A stretch of 46,709 nucleotides of DNA from an uncultured Eubacteriales bacterium (lineage in GTDB: Bacteria > Bacillota > Clostridia > Oscillospirales > Acutalibacteraceae). This document shows, piece after piece, positions 16,201-23,885 of the stretch. A program made the position numbers and the translations under genes. The stretch spans positions 1 to 46,709 of the forward strand of contig ONCX01000015.1 in NCBI GenBank assembly GCA_900316455.1, in the 5' to 3' direction. The notes below the pieces were generated by a model. That model was not told the DNA's origin and did no database searches. It was given only the letters and a program-made list of their open reading frames with translations. The stretch's first letter is position 1, and each line of letters begins with the position of its first letter.

Positions 16201-16318
16201 GCGTGACAACAGGCTTTTAGGGATAATCTCACACGTTACCGAGCTTCAGGAGCGCATTCCATGCGGCATAGAGGTCGTAAAGAATCGTGACGGTTCGTCT
16301 TTAAGAATAAGAAAATGA
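13265..16318 (+). CDS. sbcC: Exonuclease subunit SbcC (Rad50-like SMC ATPase)
   Basis: 1017 residues from a TTG that overlaps the sbcD stop (TTGA), so translation is coupled. Walker A GKTGGGKTT at residues 35-43, Q-loop around LPQGEFRELL, a long two-part coiled coil rich in Lys/Glu/Ala, a zinc hook C510-P-V-C513 at its centre, signature LSGGE at 923-927 and Walker B FIDEGFGSLD with D958-E959. The zinc hook joins two SbcC arms. It powers SbcD in repair of hairpins and protein-blocked ends. Length is typical. Confidence 0.97.
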   Translation: MKPVYLRMTAFASYSGTAEVDFTKLYEDGIFLITGKTGGGKTTILDAICASLYGKATGSVRGDDWRQLRCTDAPDSRDTELEYVFSVGNIKYRFYRRWHMPNSKKGERRLDDKENVCSRMTAGSDEWECISTGSSKALREAAESILSLTHDQFVKLIMLPQGEFRELLIANDEKKTEIFKKLFDTERWEIITERIKQEAKTIGESCAEQRNIRRLALEQAKCASPDELELRINEITGSLASLAEKAKRNEMETRQSAEALQNGETLSKIFMELDARRTELKELDSMTEQYGKLREKLAHSRRLRGVLPEYGMMNAAISEYERAGAALEKSVKDKSEADSRLLSATEKYAGIPELEKRADSLKSKSANLGELAKDSAKHAQAKSSLKEHTSQLTAAQNDLKKLEDEKKNLEESIKNGEEYLRQFIEASEALPTAVQEYEQIKNALSIAKDYEKKSAALSEVKKKISATETEISRGETELASQKKSVEVMEQAIRRDMAYSLASGLADGAPCPVCGAMHHPSPAQPSASTPTAEQLDTCRALADRTSAELESLRKEHSGLIAEQGILLRDISAISEKAGTEKIKSPSALQTEAEAAKGRKARLENQAKKVGPARSKIEEYNRKLSAKSADIKNAETHINNLSIQINTDNQTLAQLDGRLHSHSIASFEELKGILGQTAADLKKTEGEIKRITDAFNSAKNSADSAGVLLENARESVKRAEYDRSARTAEFTARCVQLGIPEDSDFKNGILSEKDESEFEGKLKEYDDKLEFARRRSAELAAETADKARPDMEALRSANKSALDAGREIARQKGECDSILGSLKNCRETVKKADNALETLERKYGTAQRICSLLSNKNAAKTSIHRYVIGIKMDEIIIQANQYLKRLTRGQYAMRRIEGGADKINHALDIEIIDGSAGGIRPVSTLSGGEMFLASLALAFGLSETVQSFAGGIHLDSLFIDEGFGSLDSETLDTAMEAITRVRDNRLLGIISHVTELQERIPCGIEVVKNRDGSSLRIRK

Positions 16319-16429
16319 GCATTGAACGTATTCCCGCGTCGAAGCCGCTTCACAATTCCAATACGTCCGGCATATACTGCTAATGAAAGCGCTGTTGCGA
16401 AAAACCGCTTTCTGACAGGAGGTATGAAT

Positions 16430-16780
16430 ATGAATGAAAGCAGACGCGGCAATATCGACATGGGCTGTAAGCCTGTGGCAGTCGATATCGAACGCCTTAC
16501 AAAAAACAATCAGAATTACAGGACAGCTCTCTGGACAGGAGAATATTTGCAGGTGACGCTCATGTGCATTCCCGTCGGCGGCGATATCGGGGCGGAGGTA
16601 CACTGCGACACAGATCAGTTTTTGTGCGTGGAGAGCGGCTGCGCTCTCGCCGTTACAGGTCAATGCAGAAATCAGATGAACTGCAGCCGCAAGGTGACAA
16701 ATTCGGTCTACGCACCGCCGCACCATCCTTTCGGCACAGTGCAACGCACCAAAAAAGACGCTCAGTGCGCCGGAAGATAA
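16430..16780 (+). CDS. Cupin-domain protein with probable internal in-frame deletion
   Basis: 116 residues; the ATG at 16430 has AGGAGG 7 nt upstream (ATG 16424 is too close to it). The first half matches a well-known small Clostridial cupin family (DIERLTKNNQNYRTALWTG, VTLMCIPVGGDIGAEVH, DTDQFLCVESG). Family members then carry a second cupin motif with a PAGTWHN-like histidine before the YAPPHHPxGTVHxTK ending. Here the sequence passes from NCSRKVT straight to NSVYAPPHHPFGTVQRTK, so about 25-30 residues with that metal ligand appear to be missing, while the frame is kept. The comparison is from memory of the family. The product may not fold or bind metal; function unknown in any case. Confidence 0.7.
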   Translation: MNESRRGNIDMGCKPVAVDIERLTKNNQNYRTALWTGEYLQVTLMCIPVGGDIGAEVHCDTDQFLCVESGCALAVTGQCRNQMNCSRKVTNSVYAPPHHPFGTVQRTKKDAQCAGR

Positions 16781-16835
16781 TTCCGTTAAGTGCGCGGATA
16801 TCGTAAAGGAATATCGTCAGTCTTTAACCAACAAA

Positions 16836-16890
16836 AAAACAGCGGTCGGAATCAGACATGCAAATGTCCAAAACAACCGCTGTTTTTATT
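16836..16890. terminator. Bidirectional terminator between the cupin and HAD genes
   Basis: A stem AAACAGCGGT/ACCGCTGTTT encloses a second small hairpin (GACATGCAAATGTC). T-rich tract on the plus side and an A-rich tract on the 5' side allow it to work for both convergent genes. Confidence 0.88.
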
Positions 16891-16918
16891 TTTCTTAAAT
16901 CATGACTTGAAATAATAA

Positions 16919-17986
16919 TTACGCCGCCGGAGCAAGCTCTTCCTCCTGCGCTATCTGCGTCTTTTGAACCCTTTCTCCGTAAATCGTAGTAAATTCGTCC
17001 TTCATCGAAACCGTTTCAAATCCCCACTTTTTGCATTCCTCAGCGAACTTCGCCGCCTTTTCGGTGTCGCCATAATCGCGTTCCGTATCGTCGCAGAGAA
17101 GCATGTATCCCCTGCCGCCGTTGCGGACAGCGTACTCAGCCATCGCAAAATCGCCGGAGCTGTTGCCGAAAGCCAGTAACGGCGGAATCCCGATCTGATT
17201 GACAATGCTCGCAACCTTGCCCATCTTGAGGTTCTTGAATGTCATATCGCCGCCGATGAGTATTTCATCTTCAGCGGTCAGGTTGTAGCTGCGCGCAGCC
17301 TTGTCGCCCTGACCCGTGGCAACAAGCGAAATCGTACTGCCGATAACGCGGTACGGCGGAATCCAGTCGCCGAGAGAATCCTTCCAAAGCTCGCGGAGCA
17401 GGTTTGTTTCCGCGCCGCTGACAATATACACGGCAAAGTCATGCGCCACAAGGTACTTGACAAGCGAAACCATCGGTCTGTAATATCCTTCGCCATATGT
17501 CATTCCCTCAAATCCCACTGCCGGCTCGGACATGAATTTGCGTATATAGCTTCTGTATTCCTCAACCGTGAAGCCCTTGAATGATTCCGTTGTGATCTGA
17601 CCTGTGGATCTTGGAGAATCCGGCTCGGGCTGACCGCTGAGAAGCGCTGTTTCAAGCTCCTGTGCAAATTTCTTATCCTCCGCGGCAGCTTCATAGGTAT
17701 CGTCATGCAGCAGTCTGTGCATCATAAGACACTGATCGAAATATGTCGGGAAAAGCTCGCCGAAAAGCGTTCCGTCCGAATCGAAAACGGCAATCCTCTC
17801 CTCCGGCGGCACATAGCTTGCGGAGTTTTCATCGCATACGGAACTGACAAATTCCATAATTGACTGCATCGCGGGCGAATCGTCAGTCCAGTATGGAATC
17901 CCGTCGTTATCGCCCGAAGCGGGCTTCGCGCAGGCCGTAGTCAGCAGGATTACCGCCGACAACAGCAAAGCTGTAATTTTTTTCAT
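16919..17986 (-). CDS. HAD-superfamily phosphatase-like lipoprotein
   Basis: 355 residues. Residues 1-19 are a lipoprotein signal with lipobox LLTTAC, so it is exported and lipid-anchored. HAD motif I is FDSDGTLFGE (residues about 68-77), motif II VYIVSGAE (about 187-194), and motifs III/IV are around GQGDKAA and FGNSSGDFAM. This resembles the exported haloacid-dehalogenase-like hydrolases that look like phosphoserine phosphatase; the substrate is unknown. AAGGAG lies 9 nt before the ATG. It follows a broken lipoprotein gene on the same strand and ends at a bidirectional terminator. Confidence 0.87.
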   Translation of the reverse strand: MKKITALLLSAVILLTTACAKPASGDNDGIPYWTDDSPAMQSIMEFVSSVCDENSASYVPPEERIAVFDSDGTLFGELFPTYFDQCLMMHRLLHDDTYEAAAEDKKFAQELETALLSGQPEPDSPRSTGQITTESFKGFTVEEYRSYIRKFMSEPAVGFEGMTYGEGYYRPMVSLVKYLVAHDFAVYIVSGAETNLLRELWKDSLGDWIPPYRVIGSTISLVATGQGDKAARSYNLTAEDEILIGGDMTFKNLKMGKVASIVNQIGIPPLLAFGNSSGDFAMAEYAVRNGGRGYMLLCDDTERDYGDTEKAAKFAEECKKWGFETVSMKDEFTTIYGERVQKTQIAQEEELAPAA

Positions 17987-18047
17987 CTTGGTCTGCTCCT
18001 TTGTGATTAGATTAGATACGGTTTTTAATAAACGCTCTCATATCGAC

Positions 18048-18906
18048 TCAGAATGTCACGGTCACATAGCTGTAGCCTTCCTCCGCCGTGAATTCATGCT
18101 CCGCCGCAACGTTGCTGTCAAGACCGACTGTGACCTTGTAGCCCCTGCCCTTTGCGTCCTTCAGCTCGGTATAATCATTCGCAAAGCTCTTGTAGCCATC
18201 GGGCTGCAGCTTAGCGACAATGTTCATAATTGAATTATAGGTAAGTTCAGTGTTCGATTTCCCGTACTCACCGACAATCAGCTCAAATTTGCCCCTGTTC
18301 CCGAACATAGCCGCTGTGATCCTGCCGGAATTGATATAGCCGTTTTTGTATTCGTCAGTAAGCGCATCCGTATATTCCAGCGCTTTTTCATTGACGAACA
18401 TCTTATCAAGCTCTTTCATTTCCCATTTTTTCGCCGCGTAAATCCTGAAATCCAGATTCTCGAAATCCGTAACAAGATATTTGTTCTTCGCGCCGATAAA
18501 ATCAAGACCGGCGATATATCCGTTCATCAGAGTGCTGTTCATGCCGTAATAATCGGCAACCGCGTTCCTGATATTCATAAACACGGCATATCCCGAATAC
18601 TCCTCGCCGTTTGATGGCTTATATGTGATATAATCGCCCTCATGAGTGAATACATACTCGCCGTTTATGCCTTCGTCGCCCTTGGCTTTTATGACAATGC
18701 TTTTGCCGTCAAGCTTCTCACCGAACGTCGTGCCGGTGAATTGGGCTTTCCACTCGGCGTAATCCTCATTTGCCGTCAGCTTTTCATAGTATTCCCTCCA
18801 TGAGAGAATCGCCGCGCAGGAAATACAGGAAGTCGCACGCCGCAAGCGACGTCAGCATCGCACACGCTGCAACCGCCGCTATAACCGCTTTAATTGTTTT
18901 CCTCAT
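18048..18906 (-). pseudogene. Lipoprotein gene split by a frameshift
   Basis: The ATG at 18906 follows AGGAG and opens a clean lipoprotein signal: MRKTIKAVIAAVAACAML, then TSLAAC as the lipobox. That frame stops at 18784-18786 after 40 codons. The body of the protein lies in another frame from about 18805 to 18048 and runs about 250 residues (WREYYEKLTANEDYAEWK at its beginning, ending SYVTVTF). The signal and body therefore need one frameshift, close to 18,785-18,830. The body has no family I recognise; it is soluble, acidic and rich in Tyr. Either a decayed gene or a sequencing/assembly indel. It shares the strand with the HAD lipoprotein and is probably in the same unit. Confidence 0.75.
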
Positions 18907-18990
18907 ATATCACCATCTCCTAAAATAATTATTTGCGCCTATGATTATAATACCACAATTGCAACGAAAATCAAGTATTTTTTATAAAAA

Positions 18991-19019
18991 TTGACAATAC
19001 CGATTTTCAATGATATTAT
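18991..19019 (+). promoter_or_regulatory. Promoter of the SDR epimerase gene
   Basis: TTGACA (18991-18996), 17-nt spacer, TATTAT (19014-19019). Start expected near 19026, giving a very short leader. Confidence 0.82.
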
Positions 19020-19048
19020 ATTATCTGATGGAAAGGAGCCTGATAATT

Positions 19049-19954
19049 ATGAAAATGAAAATTCTCATCACCGGAGGAACAACGTTCGTCAGCAGATACG
19101 CCGCGGAATACTTCACCGCAAACGGCGGCGACGTGACCGTGCTGAACCGCGGCAGCAGGAAGCAGGCTGACGGCGTGACTCATATATGCCGCGACCGCAC
19201 GCGGCTTGGCGATATCCTGCGCGGAATGCGCTTCGATGTGATTCTGGACGTCACAGCCTATACCGAGGAACACGTCAGGACGCTGATTGAATCCGGCGTT
19301 TGCTTTGACGAATATATTTTCATAAGCTCCAGCGCGGTCTATCCCGAAACCAATCCCCAGCCGTTCACCGAGGAGCAGGAATGCGGCAGAAATTCAATAT
19401 GGGGCGATTACGGCACGAACAAGCTCGCCGCCGAGCGTTATCTTAGAGAGCGGGCGCCGCAGGCTTATATACTCCGTCCGCCTTATTTTTACGGGATACA
19501 CGAGAACATCTACCGCGAGGGCTTTGTCTTCGACTGCGCCATGCGGGACAGACCCTTCTTCATTCCTGGCGACGGCGGCATGAAGCTGCAGTTCTTCAAC
19601 GTCCGCGACCTCTGCCGCTTTATCGGGATAATTCTCGAAAAACGCCCCGAAAACCGCGTATTCAACGTAGGCAACAGCGAAGCAGTCACCGTAAGGGAAT
19701 GGGCGGAGCTTTGCTATTACGCCGCCGGAAAGAAGCCGCGCTTCATCGGCGTTGACAAGGCGGTTCCCCAGCGGAATTACTTCCCGTTTCACGATTACGA
19801 ATACATGCTCGACGTAAGCCGACAGTCCGGACTTATGCCCGACACAGTGCCTCTGGCGCAGGGCTTGAAAGAGGAATTCGCGTGGTACAGGGAAAATCCC
19901 GACAGCGTTTATTTCAAAAAGCCGTATATGGAATATATCGACAGCAATCTTTAA
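19049..19954 (+). CDS. NAD-dependent epimerase/dehydratase (extended SDR family)
   Basis: 301 residues from the ATG at 19049 (AAAGGAG 9 nt upstream); the longer reading from 19010 would start inside the promoter. The Rossmann motif is [16 protein letters not shown] at residues 5-20, in the unusual form TGGTxFVSR found in a group of Clostridial epimerases. An SSSAVYP stretch and a downstream YGTNKLAAE supply the catalytic Tyr and Lys. The likely reaction is epimerisation or reduction of a nucleotide sugar; the exact substrate cannot be read. It is a single-gene unit between a strong promoter and a terminator. Confidence 0.9.
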   Translation: MKMKILITGGTTFVSRYAAEYFTANGGDVTVLNRGSRKQADGVTHICRDRTRLGDILRGMRFDVILDVTAYTEEHVRTLIESGVCFDEYIFISSSAVYPETNPQPFTEEQECGRNSIWGDYGTNKLAAERYLRERAPQAYILRPPYFYGIHENIYREGFVFDCAMRDRPFFIPGDGGMKLQFFNVRDLCRFIGIILEKRPENRVFNVGNSEAVTVREWAELCYYAAGKKPRFIGVDKAVPQRNYFPFHDYEYMLDVSRQSGLMPDTVPLAQGLKEEFAWYRENPDSVYFKKPYMEYIDSNL

Positions 19955-19961
19955 GAATAAA

Positions 19962-20027
19962 AACGCCCGACAGGGACGCGGTATGCTTTCAATGCATACG
20001 CAGCCCTGTCGGGCATTGATTTTTTTA
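19962..20027. terminator. Bidirectional terminator between SDR gene and hppA
   Basis: A long stem GCCCGACAGGG/CCCTGTCGGGC with an inner GTATGC/GCATAC hairpin. Plus side ends in T7 (20021-20027); the minus side ends in TTTTTATT. Confidence 0.93.
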
Positions 20028-20035
20028 TTATTTTA

Positions 20036-22045
20036 TCAGAAGAATCCGCCGCCGAACATCGGAGCAAAGACAAGCGCAACTATTGTCATGAGCTTGATGA
20101 GAATATTGATGGAAGGACCGGCGGTGTCCTTGAAGGGATCGCCTACGGTGTCGCCGACGACAGCTGCCTTGTGGGATTCGCTGCCCTTGCCGTCCTCTCC
20201 GCCGCCTTCGATGAACTTCTTTGCGTTGTCCCACGCGCCGCCGGAATTCGACATGAATATCGCAAGCAGCACGCCTGTCACCAGCGCACCGGCGAGCATT
20301 CCGCCGAGAGCCTCGGTGCCGAGCAGGAATCCGACGACAAGCGGGCAGATTATCGCGATAATGCCCGGAATAAGCATCTGCTTGAGCGCGGCGTGGGTGG
20401 AAATGCTGACGCAGGTCTTGTAATCGGGATTCTGAGTGCCCTCAAGAAGTCCCGGCATTTCGCGGAACTGTCTGCGGACCTCCTCTATCATCTCGTTTGC
20501 AGCCTTGGAAACGCTGTCCATTGTGAGCGACGAGAAGAGGAACGGCAGCATGCCGCCGATGAGCAGACCTACTATAACCTTCGGGTCAAGAATATTGATA
20601 GCGCCGAGAACAGGCTTTGTGGCGTGGGCATAGGATACGAACAGAGCCAGAGCCGTCAGAGCCGCCGAGCCTATGGCAAAGCCCTTGCCGATTGCCGCGG
20701 TGGTATTGCCGACGGAATCAAGGCTGTCGGTTATCTCCCTTACGGATTCGTCAAGACCGCTCATTTCGGCAATGCCTCCGGCGTTGTCGGCTATGGGACC
20801 GTAGGCGTCAACCGCGACAGTGATTCCCGTCGTGGAGAGCATACCGACGGCAGCGAGCGCAATGCCGTAAAGTCCGTTGTAACCGCCTCCGCAGGAACGG
20901 TAAGCCGCAAGCACGCCTATGCCTATCAGGATTATCGGGAAAAGCGTGGACTGCATTCCGACGGCGATACCGCTTATTATCGTTGTAGCGGGACCGGTCT
21001 TGGACTGATCTGCGATCTTGCGGACGAAAAGGAACTGATCCGATGTGTAGATTTCCGTGATTGTGCCGATAAGAAGTCCCACCACAAGACCCGCGATAAC
21101 GGGAATGCAGTATCTCATGCTTCCCATCATCGAACGGCTGAGAAGAATCGAAGCGACTATCACAGCGCCCGAAGCGACATATGTTCCGATATTGAGAGCC
21201 GTCTGTGGATTGCCGCCCTCCTTGCCGCGAACAAAGAAGGTTCCTATGATCGAAGCCATAAGACCCACGGCGGAGAGAATCGCCGGGAAGAGCGCGGCTT
21301 TTGCGCTCATGCCGTTTGTAAGCCCCACTCCTAAAGTTATGGCGGAGATAAGCGAACCGACGTAGCTTTCAAAGAGATCCGCGCCCATTCCCGCGACGTC
21401 GCCGACATTGTCTCCGACGTTGTCCGCGATGACCGCCGGATTTCTCGGATCGTCCTCAGGTATTCCGGCTTCGACCTTGCCTACAAGGTCAGCGCCCACG
21501 TCGGCAGCCTTTGTGTAAATGCCGCCGCCCACACGGGCAAAGAGCGCGATGGACGACGCGCCGAGACTGAATCCGAATAGAATATCGGTATTGCCTGAAA
21601 TGGCGTAGATAAGGCAGACTCCCAAAAGACCCAGACCCGCGACGCACATTCCCATTACGGCGCCTCCGGAGAACGCGACCGAGAGCGCCTTGCTCATACC
21701 GTACTTCTTAGCTGCGTTTGCCGTGCGTACATTCGCCTTGGTGGCGACGGACATTCCGCAGTAGCCCGCAAGGGTGGAGAGAACCGAGCCGCAGAGGAAG
21801 CAGACCGCTGTAAGCCAGTTATTCAGACCTATGCCGATCGCAAGGAACAGCACGGCAACAAAAATAACCAGAATGCGGTACTCCGAGAAGAGAAAAGCCC
21901 TTGCGCCCTCGTTTATGGAGGCGGCTATCCGCTTCATTTTTTCTGTGCCTTCCTCCTGACGCTTGACCCTGAGCGTCAGGAACAGCGCGTAGAGCAGAGC
22001 AAGCGCACCCGCGCCGGCGGAGAGATACATTAATTTTTCCATCAT
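20036..22045 (-). CDS. hppA: K+-stimulated membrane pyrophosphatase (ion pump)
   Basis: 669 residues from the ATG at 22045, which follows AAAGGAAGG; an in-frame ATG at 22060 lies before that site. About 16 hydrophobic helices. The pyrophosphate-binding loops are [22 protein letters not shown] and [21 protein letters not shown] (each shown in part in the protein), and a third [13 protein letters not shown] near the C terminus. The position that decides potassium use reads [10 protein letters not shown], with Ala where K+-independent enzymes have Lys. It hydrolyses cytoplasmic PPi to pump H+ or Na+; which ion cannot be told by eye. It follows dapB on the same strand. Confidence 0.96.
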   Translation of the reverse strand: MMEKLMYLSAGAGALALLYALFLTLRVKRQEEGTEKMKRIAASINEGARAFLFSEYRILVIFVAVLFLAIGIGLNNWLTAVCFLCGSVLSTLAGYCGMSVATKANVRTANAAKKYGMSKALSVAFSGGAVMGMCVAGLGLLGVCLIYAISGNTDILFGFSLGASSIALFARVGGGIYTKAADVGADLVGKVEAGIPEDDPRNPAVIADNVGDNVGDVAGMGADLFESYVGSLISAITLGVGLTNGMSAKAALFPAILSAVGLMASIIGTFFVRGKEGGNPQTALNIGTYVASGAVIVASILLSRSMMGSMRYCIPVIAGLVVGLLIGTITEIYTSDQFLFVRKIADQSKTGPATTIISGIAVGMQSTLFPIILIGIGVLAAYRSCGGGYNGLYGIALAAVGMLSTTGITVAVDAYGPIADNAGGIAEMSGLDESVREITDSLDSVGNTTAAIGKGFAIGSAALTALALFVSYAHATKPVLGAINILDPKVIVGLLIGGMLPFLFSSLTMDSVSKAANEMIEEVRRQFREMPGLLEGTQNPDYKTCVSISTHAALKQMLIPGIIAIICPLVVGFLLGTEALGGMLAGALVTGVLLAIFMSNSGGAWDNAKKFIEGGGEDGKGSESHKAAVVGDTVGDPFKDTAGPSINILIKLMTIVALVFAPMFGGGFF

Positions 22046-22095
22046 GAACCTTCCTTTCATTATTGAAATTATATATTATAAAAATATATACAGGA

Positions 22096-22854
22096 TCAGG
22101 ACTGCGCTATAAGGTCATTCATATCGTAAAGTCCGGCAGGTCTGCCCTTCATAAACACTGCGGCGTTGACCGCTCCCGCGGCAAACACTCCCTTGGACTG
22201 TGCGCTGTGCGATATGGTCACAACCTCGTCATGTCCGGCGAAGATAACCTCATGCTCGCCGACAATGCTTCCCCCGCGCACGGAATGAATACCTATCTCG
22301 CTGCGCTCGCGCTTTCTGCGGACGCTGTGGCGGTCGTATTCGTAGCGGGATTCATATGGCAGCTCTTCGCTGATGGCTTTAGCTATCATAAGCGCCGTGC
22401 CGCTGGGAGCGTCAATTTTCTGATTGTGATGCTTTTCGACTATCTCAACGTCGAAGCTGCCGCCTAAAACCTGCGCCGCCTTGCGGGAGAGCGCAATGAG
22501 CAGATTTACGCCGAGCGACATATTGCCCGAATGGAAGAGCGCGATTTTTTTTGAAGCCTCGTCTATCTGCGATATCTGAGCCTCGGAATATCCTGTAGTG
22601 CAGAGAACTGCAGGAACATTGTTCTCAACCGCGTAGGCAAGTATCGAATCGAGCGCGCTCGGATGTGAGAAGTCGATAACAACATCCGCCTTCTCGGTGA
22701 CGTCCGAAATACGCTGATACACCTGATAGCCGCGTGAAACCGCCGTATTCACATCAACGCCGGCAACGATGCGGCAGTCGTCGCGTCCGTCGGCTATGGC
22801 AGTGATAGCCGCGCCCATCTTGCCGCCGCAGCCGCAGAGAATTATTTTTGTCAT
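22096..22854 (-). CDS. dapB: 4-hydroxy-tetrahydrodipicolinate reductase DapB
   Basis: 252 residues, AAAGGA upstream of the ATG. N-terminal nucleotide site GCGGKMGAAI (residues 8-17), catalytic His region VEKHHNQKIDAPSGTAL (about 138-154) with the conserved Lys, and VRGGSIVGEHEVIF near the end. It carries out the second committed step from aspartate semialdehyde toward diaminopimelate and lysine, in the cytoplasm; in spore formers the pathway intermediate also feeds dipicolinate. No dapA neighbour is present. Confidence 0.97.
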   Translation of the reverse strand: MTKIILCGCGGKMGAAITAIADGRDDCRIVAGVDVNTAVSRGYQVYQRISDVTEKADVVIDFSHPSALDSILAYAVENNVPAVLCTTGYSEAQISQIDEASKKIALFHSGNMSLGVNLLIALSRKAAQVLGGSFDVEIVEKHHNQKIDAPSGTALMIAKAISEELPYESRYEYDRHSVRRKRERSEIGIHSVRGGSIVGEHEVIFAGHDEVVTISHSAQSKGVFAAGAVNAAVFMKGRPAGLYDMNDLIAQS

Positions 22855-22915
22855 AGAAATTTACGTCCTTTCGTTTTGGAATCCGAATTCTTAAAAAAAT
22901 TTATACGACCCATTG

Positions 22916-23584
22916 TTATACCAAAGGCAGTCTGAAAACGATAGCGAGAACAAACGCCAGCGCCAGACTTATCGCCGTATTCTTCGGGGAGACATAAAGA
23001 ACCACGGCTGCCGCAATAAAAATCAGAGTGTCTGTTGCGCTGATGAAGCCGAAATACAATAATCCCGTGGAAAAGCAGCATGAAGTCATCACCCAGAGGA
23101 TCAGCGTACATAAGACAAGCGAGGGAACCGACTTCCCCTTTGCGTACCAGCAGAGAACGGCGAGCAGCGGTGAAAGAATCGTGAAGCCGTACCATATCAT
23201 CATATAGCTCATTGGGTTGAAGCCCGCGATTATGACCGAGGAAGCATGATAGGCGGCGCACATTCCGGCAAAGAAGAGAAAAACGCGCAACGCGGCATTC
23301 AACGGAGTCTTAGCGTACACGGATATCGCGAGCGCCGCAAACAGCCATACAGGAAATTCAGAAAACACGTTTCCGAGGTCAGTCGCTCCGAGAAGACGCT
23401 GCCACCATACACCATCGTCGATGACCGTAGCGTCCAGCCATTTGGAAAAAACGCCGAGCAGCGTTCCCGCAAGCAGAAATATCCCGCCGTAAAGGGCGTT
23501 CCGCTTAAAATTCCCGTCACACTCCGGCTTGCGTATTTTTTCCAGTGCGGCGGTAATTTTTCCCGTAATACTTTTATAATCCAC
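22916..23584 (-). CDS. Multi-pass membrane protein of unknown function
   Basis: 222 residues from a GTG at 23584. After a basic N-terminal 28 residues it has six or seven hydrophobic segments (ALYGGIFLLAGTLLGVFS, FPVWLFAALAISVYA, ALRVFLFFAGMCAAY, MIWYGFTILSPLLAVLCWYA, LVLCTLILWVMTSCCF, LIFIAAAVVLYVS, AISLALAFVLAIVFRL). Two tryptophans in VWWQRLLGATDLG lie in the first outer loop. I do not recognise a family with certainty. It heads the minus-strand unit that continues into dapB. Confidence 0.78.
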   Translation of the reverse strand: MDYKSITGKITAALEKIRKPECDGNFKRNALYGGIFLLAGTLLGVFSKWLDATVIDDGVWWQRLLGATDLGNVFSEFPVWLFAALAISVYAKTPLNAALRVFLFFAGMCAAYHASSVIIAGFNPMSYMMIWYGFTILSPLLAVLCWYAKGKSVPSLVLCTLILWVMTSCCFSTGLLYFGFISATDTLIFIAAAVVLYVSPKNTAISLALAFVLAIVFRLPLV

Positions 23585-23885
23585 TTATTTCACTTCCCGA
23601 ATACAATTACATTATAACTCAATAACGCTTAAATTGTCAAGCAAAGATTCCCTTTCTTAATGCTTCCGACGCTTTCATGATATTATATTTTCAGTATTTA
23701 TTTGTTAAAAATATTTAACTTTTGATTCCAATATAAACATATTCAATTTCATTACAAAAATCAGGAAATTTAATTATCAAAAATTTACATATCATCGGTT
23801 GACAAATTCCGCTTTTTGGCTCATGATATACATTATATAGGTATGAAAAAACACAGAAAATCAAAAAGAATTGCGGTAATATCAA
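23585..23885. other. Divergent AT-rich intergenic region
   Basis: This 301-nt gap lies between the minus-strand membrane protein and glgB. It holds the clear minus-strand promoter at 23611-23640. On the plus side there is a TTGACA at 23799-23804, but the nearest -10-like boxes (TATACA at 23827) are too far, so the glgB promoter is not resolved. No ORF or strong hairpin was seen. Confidence 0.5.
23611..23640 (-). promoter_or_regulatory. Promoter of the membrane protein - dapB unit
   Basis: Minus strand TTGACA (complement of 23635-23640), 18-nt spacer, TATAAT (complement of 23611-23616). Confidence 0.82.

Noticed and set aside
20171-21334. A 387-codon plus-strand ORF opposite hppA
   Set aside because: Shadow of a GC-rich conserved gene; no ribosome site and no protein-like motifs.
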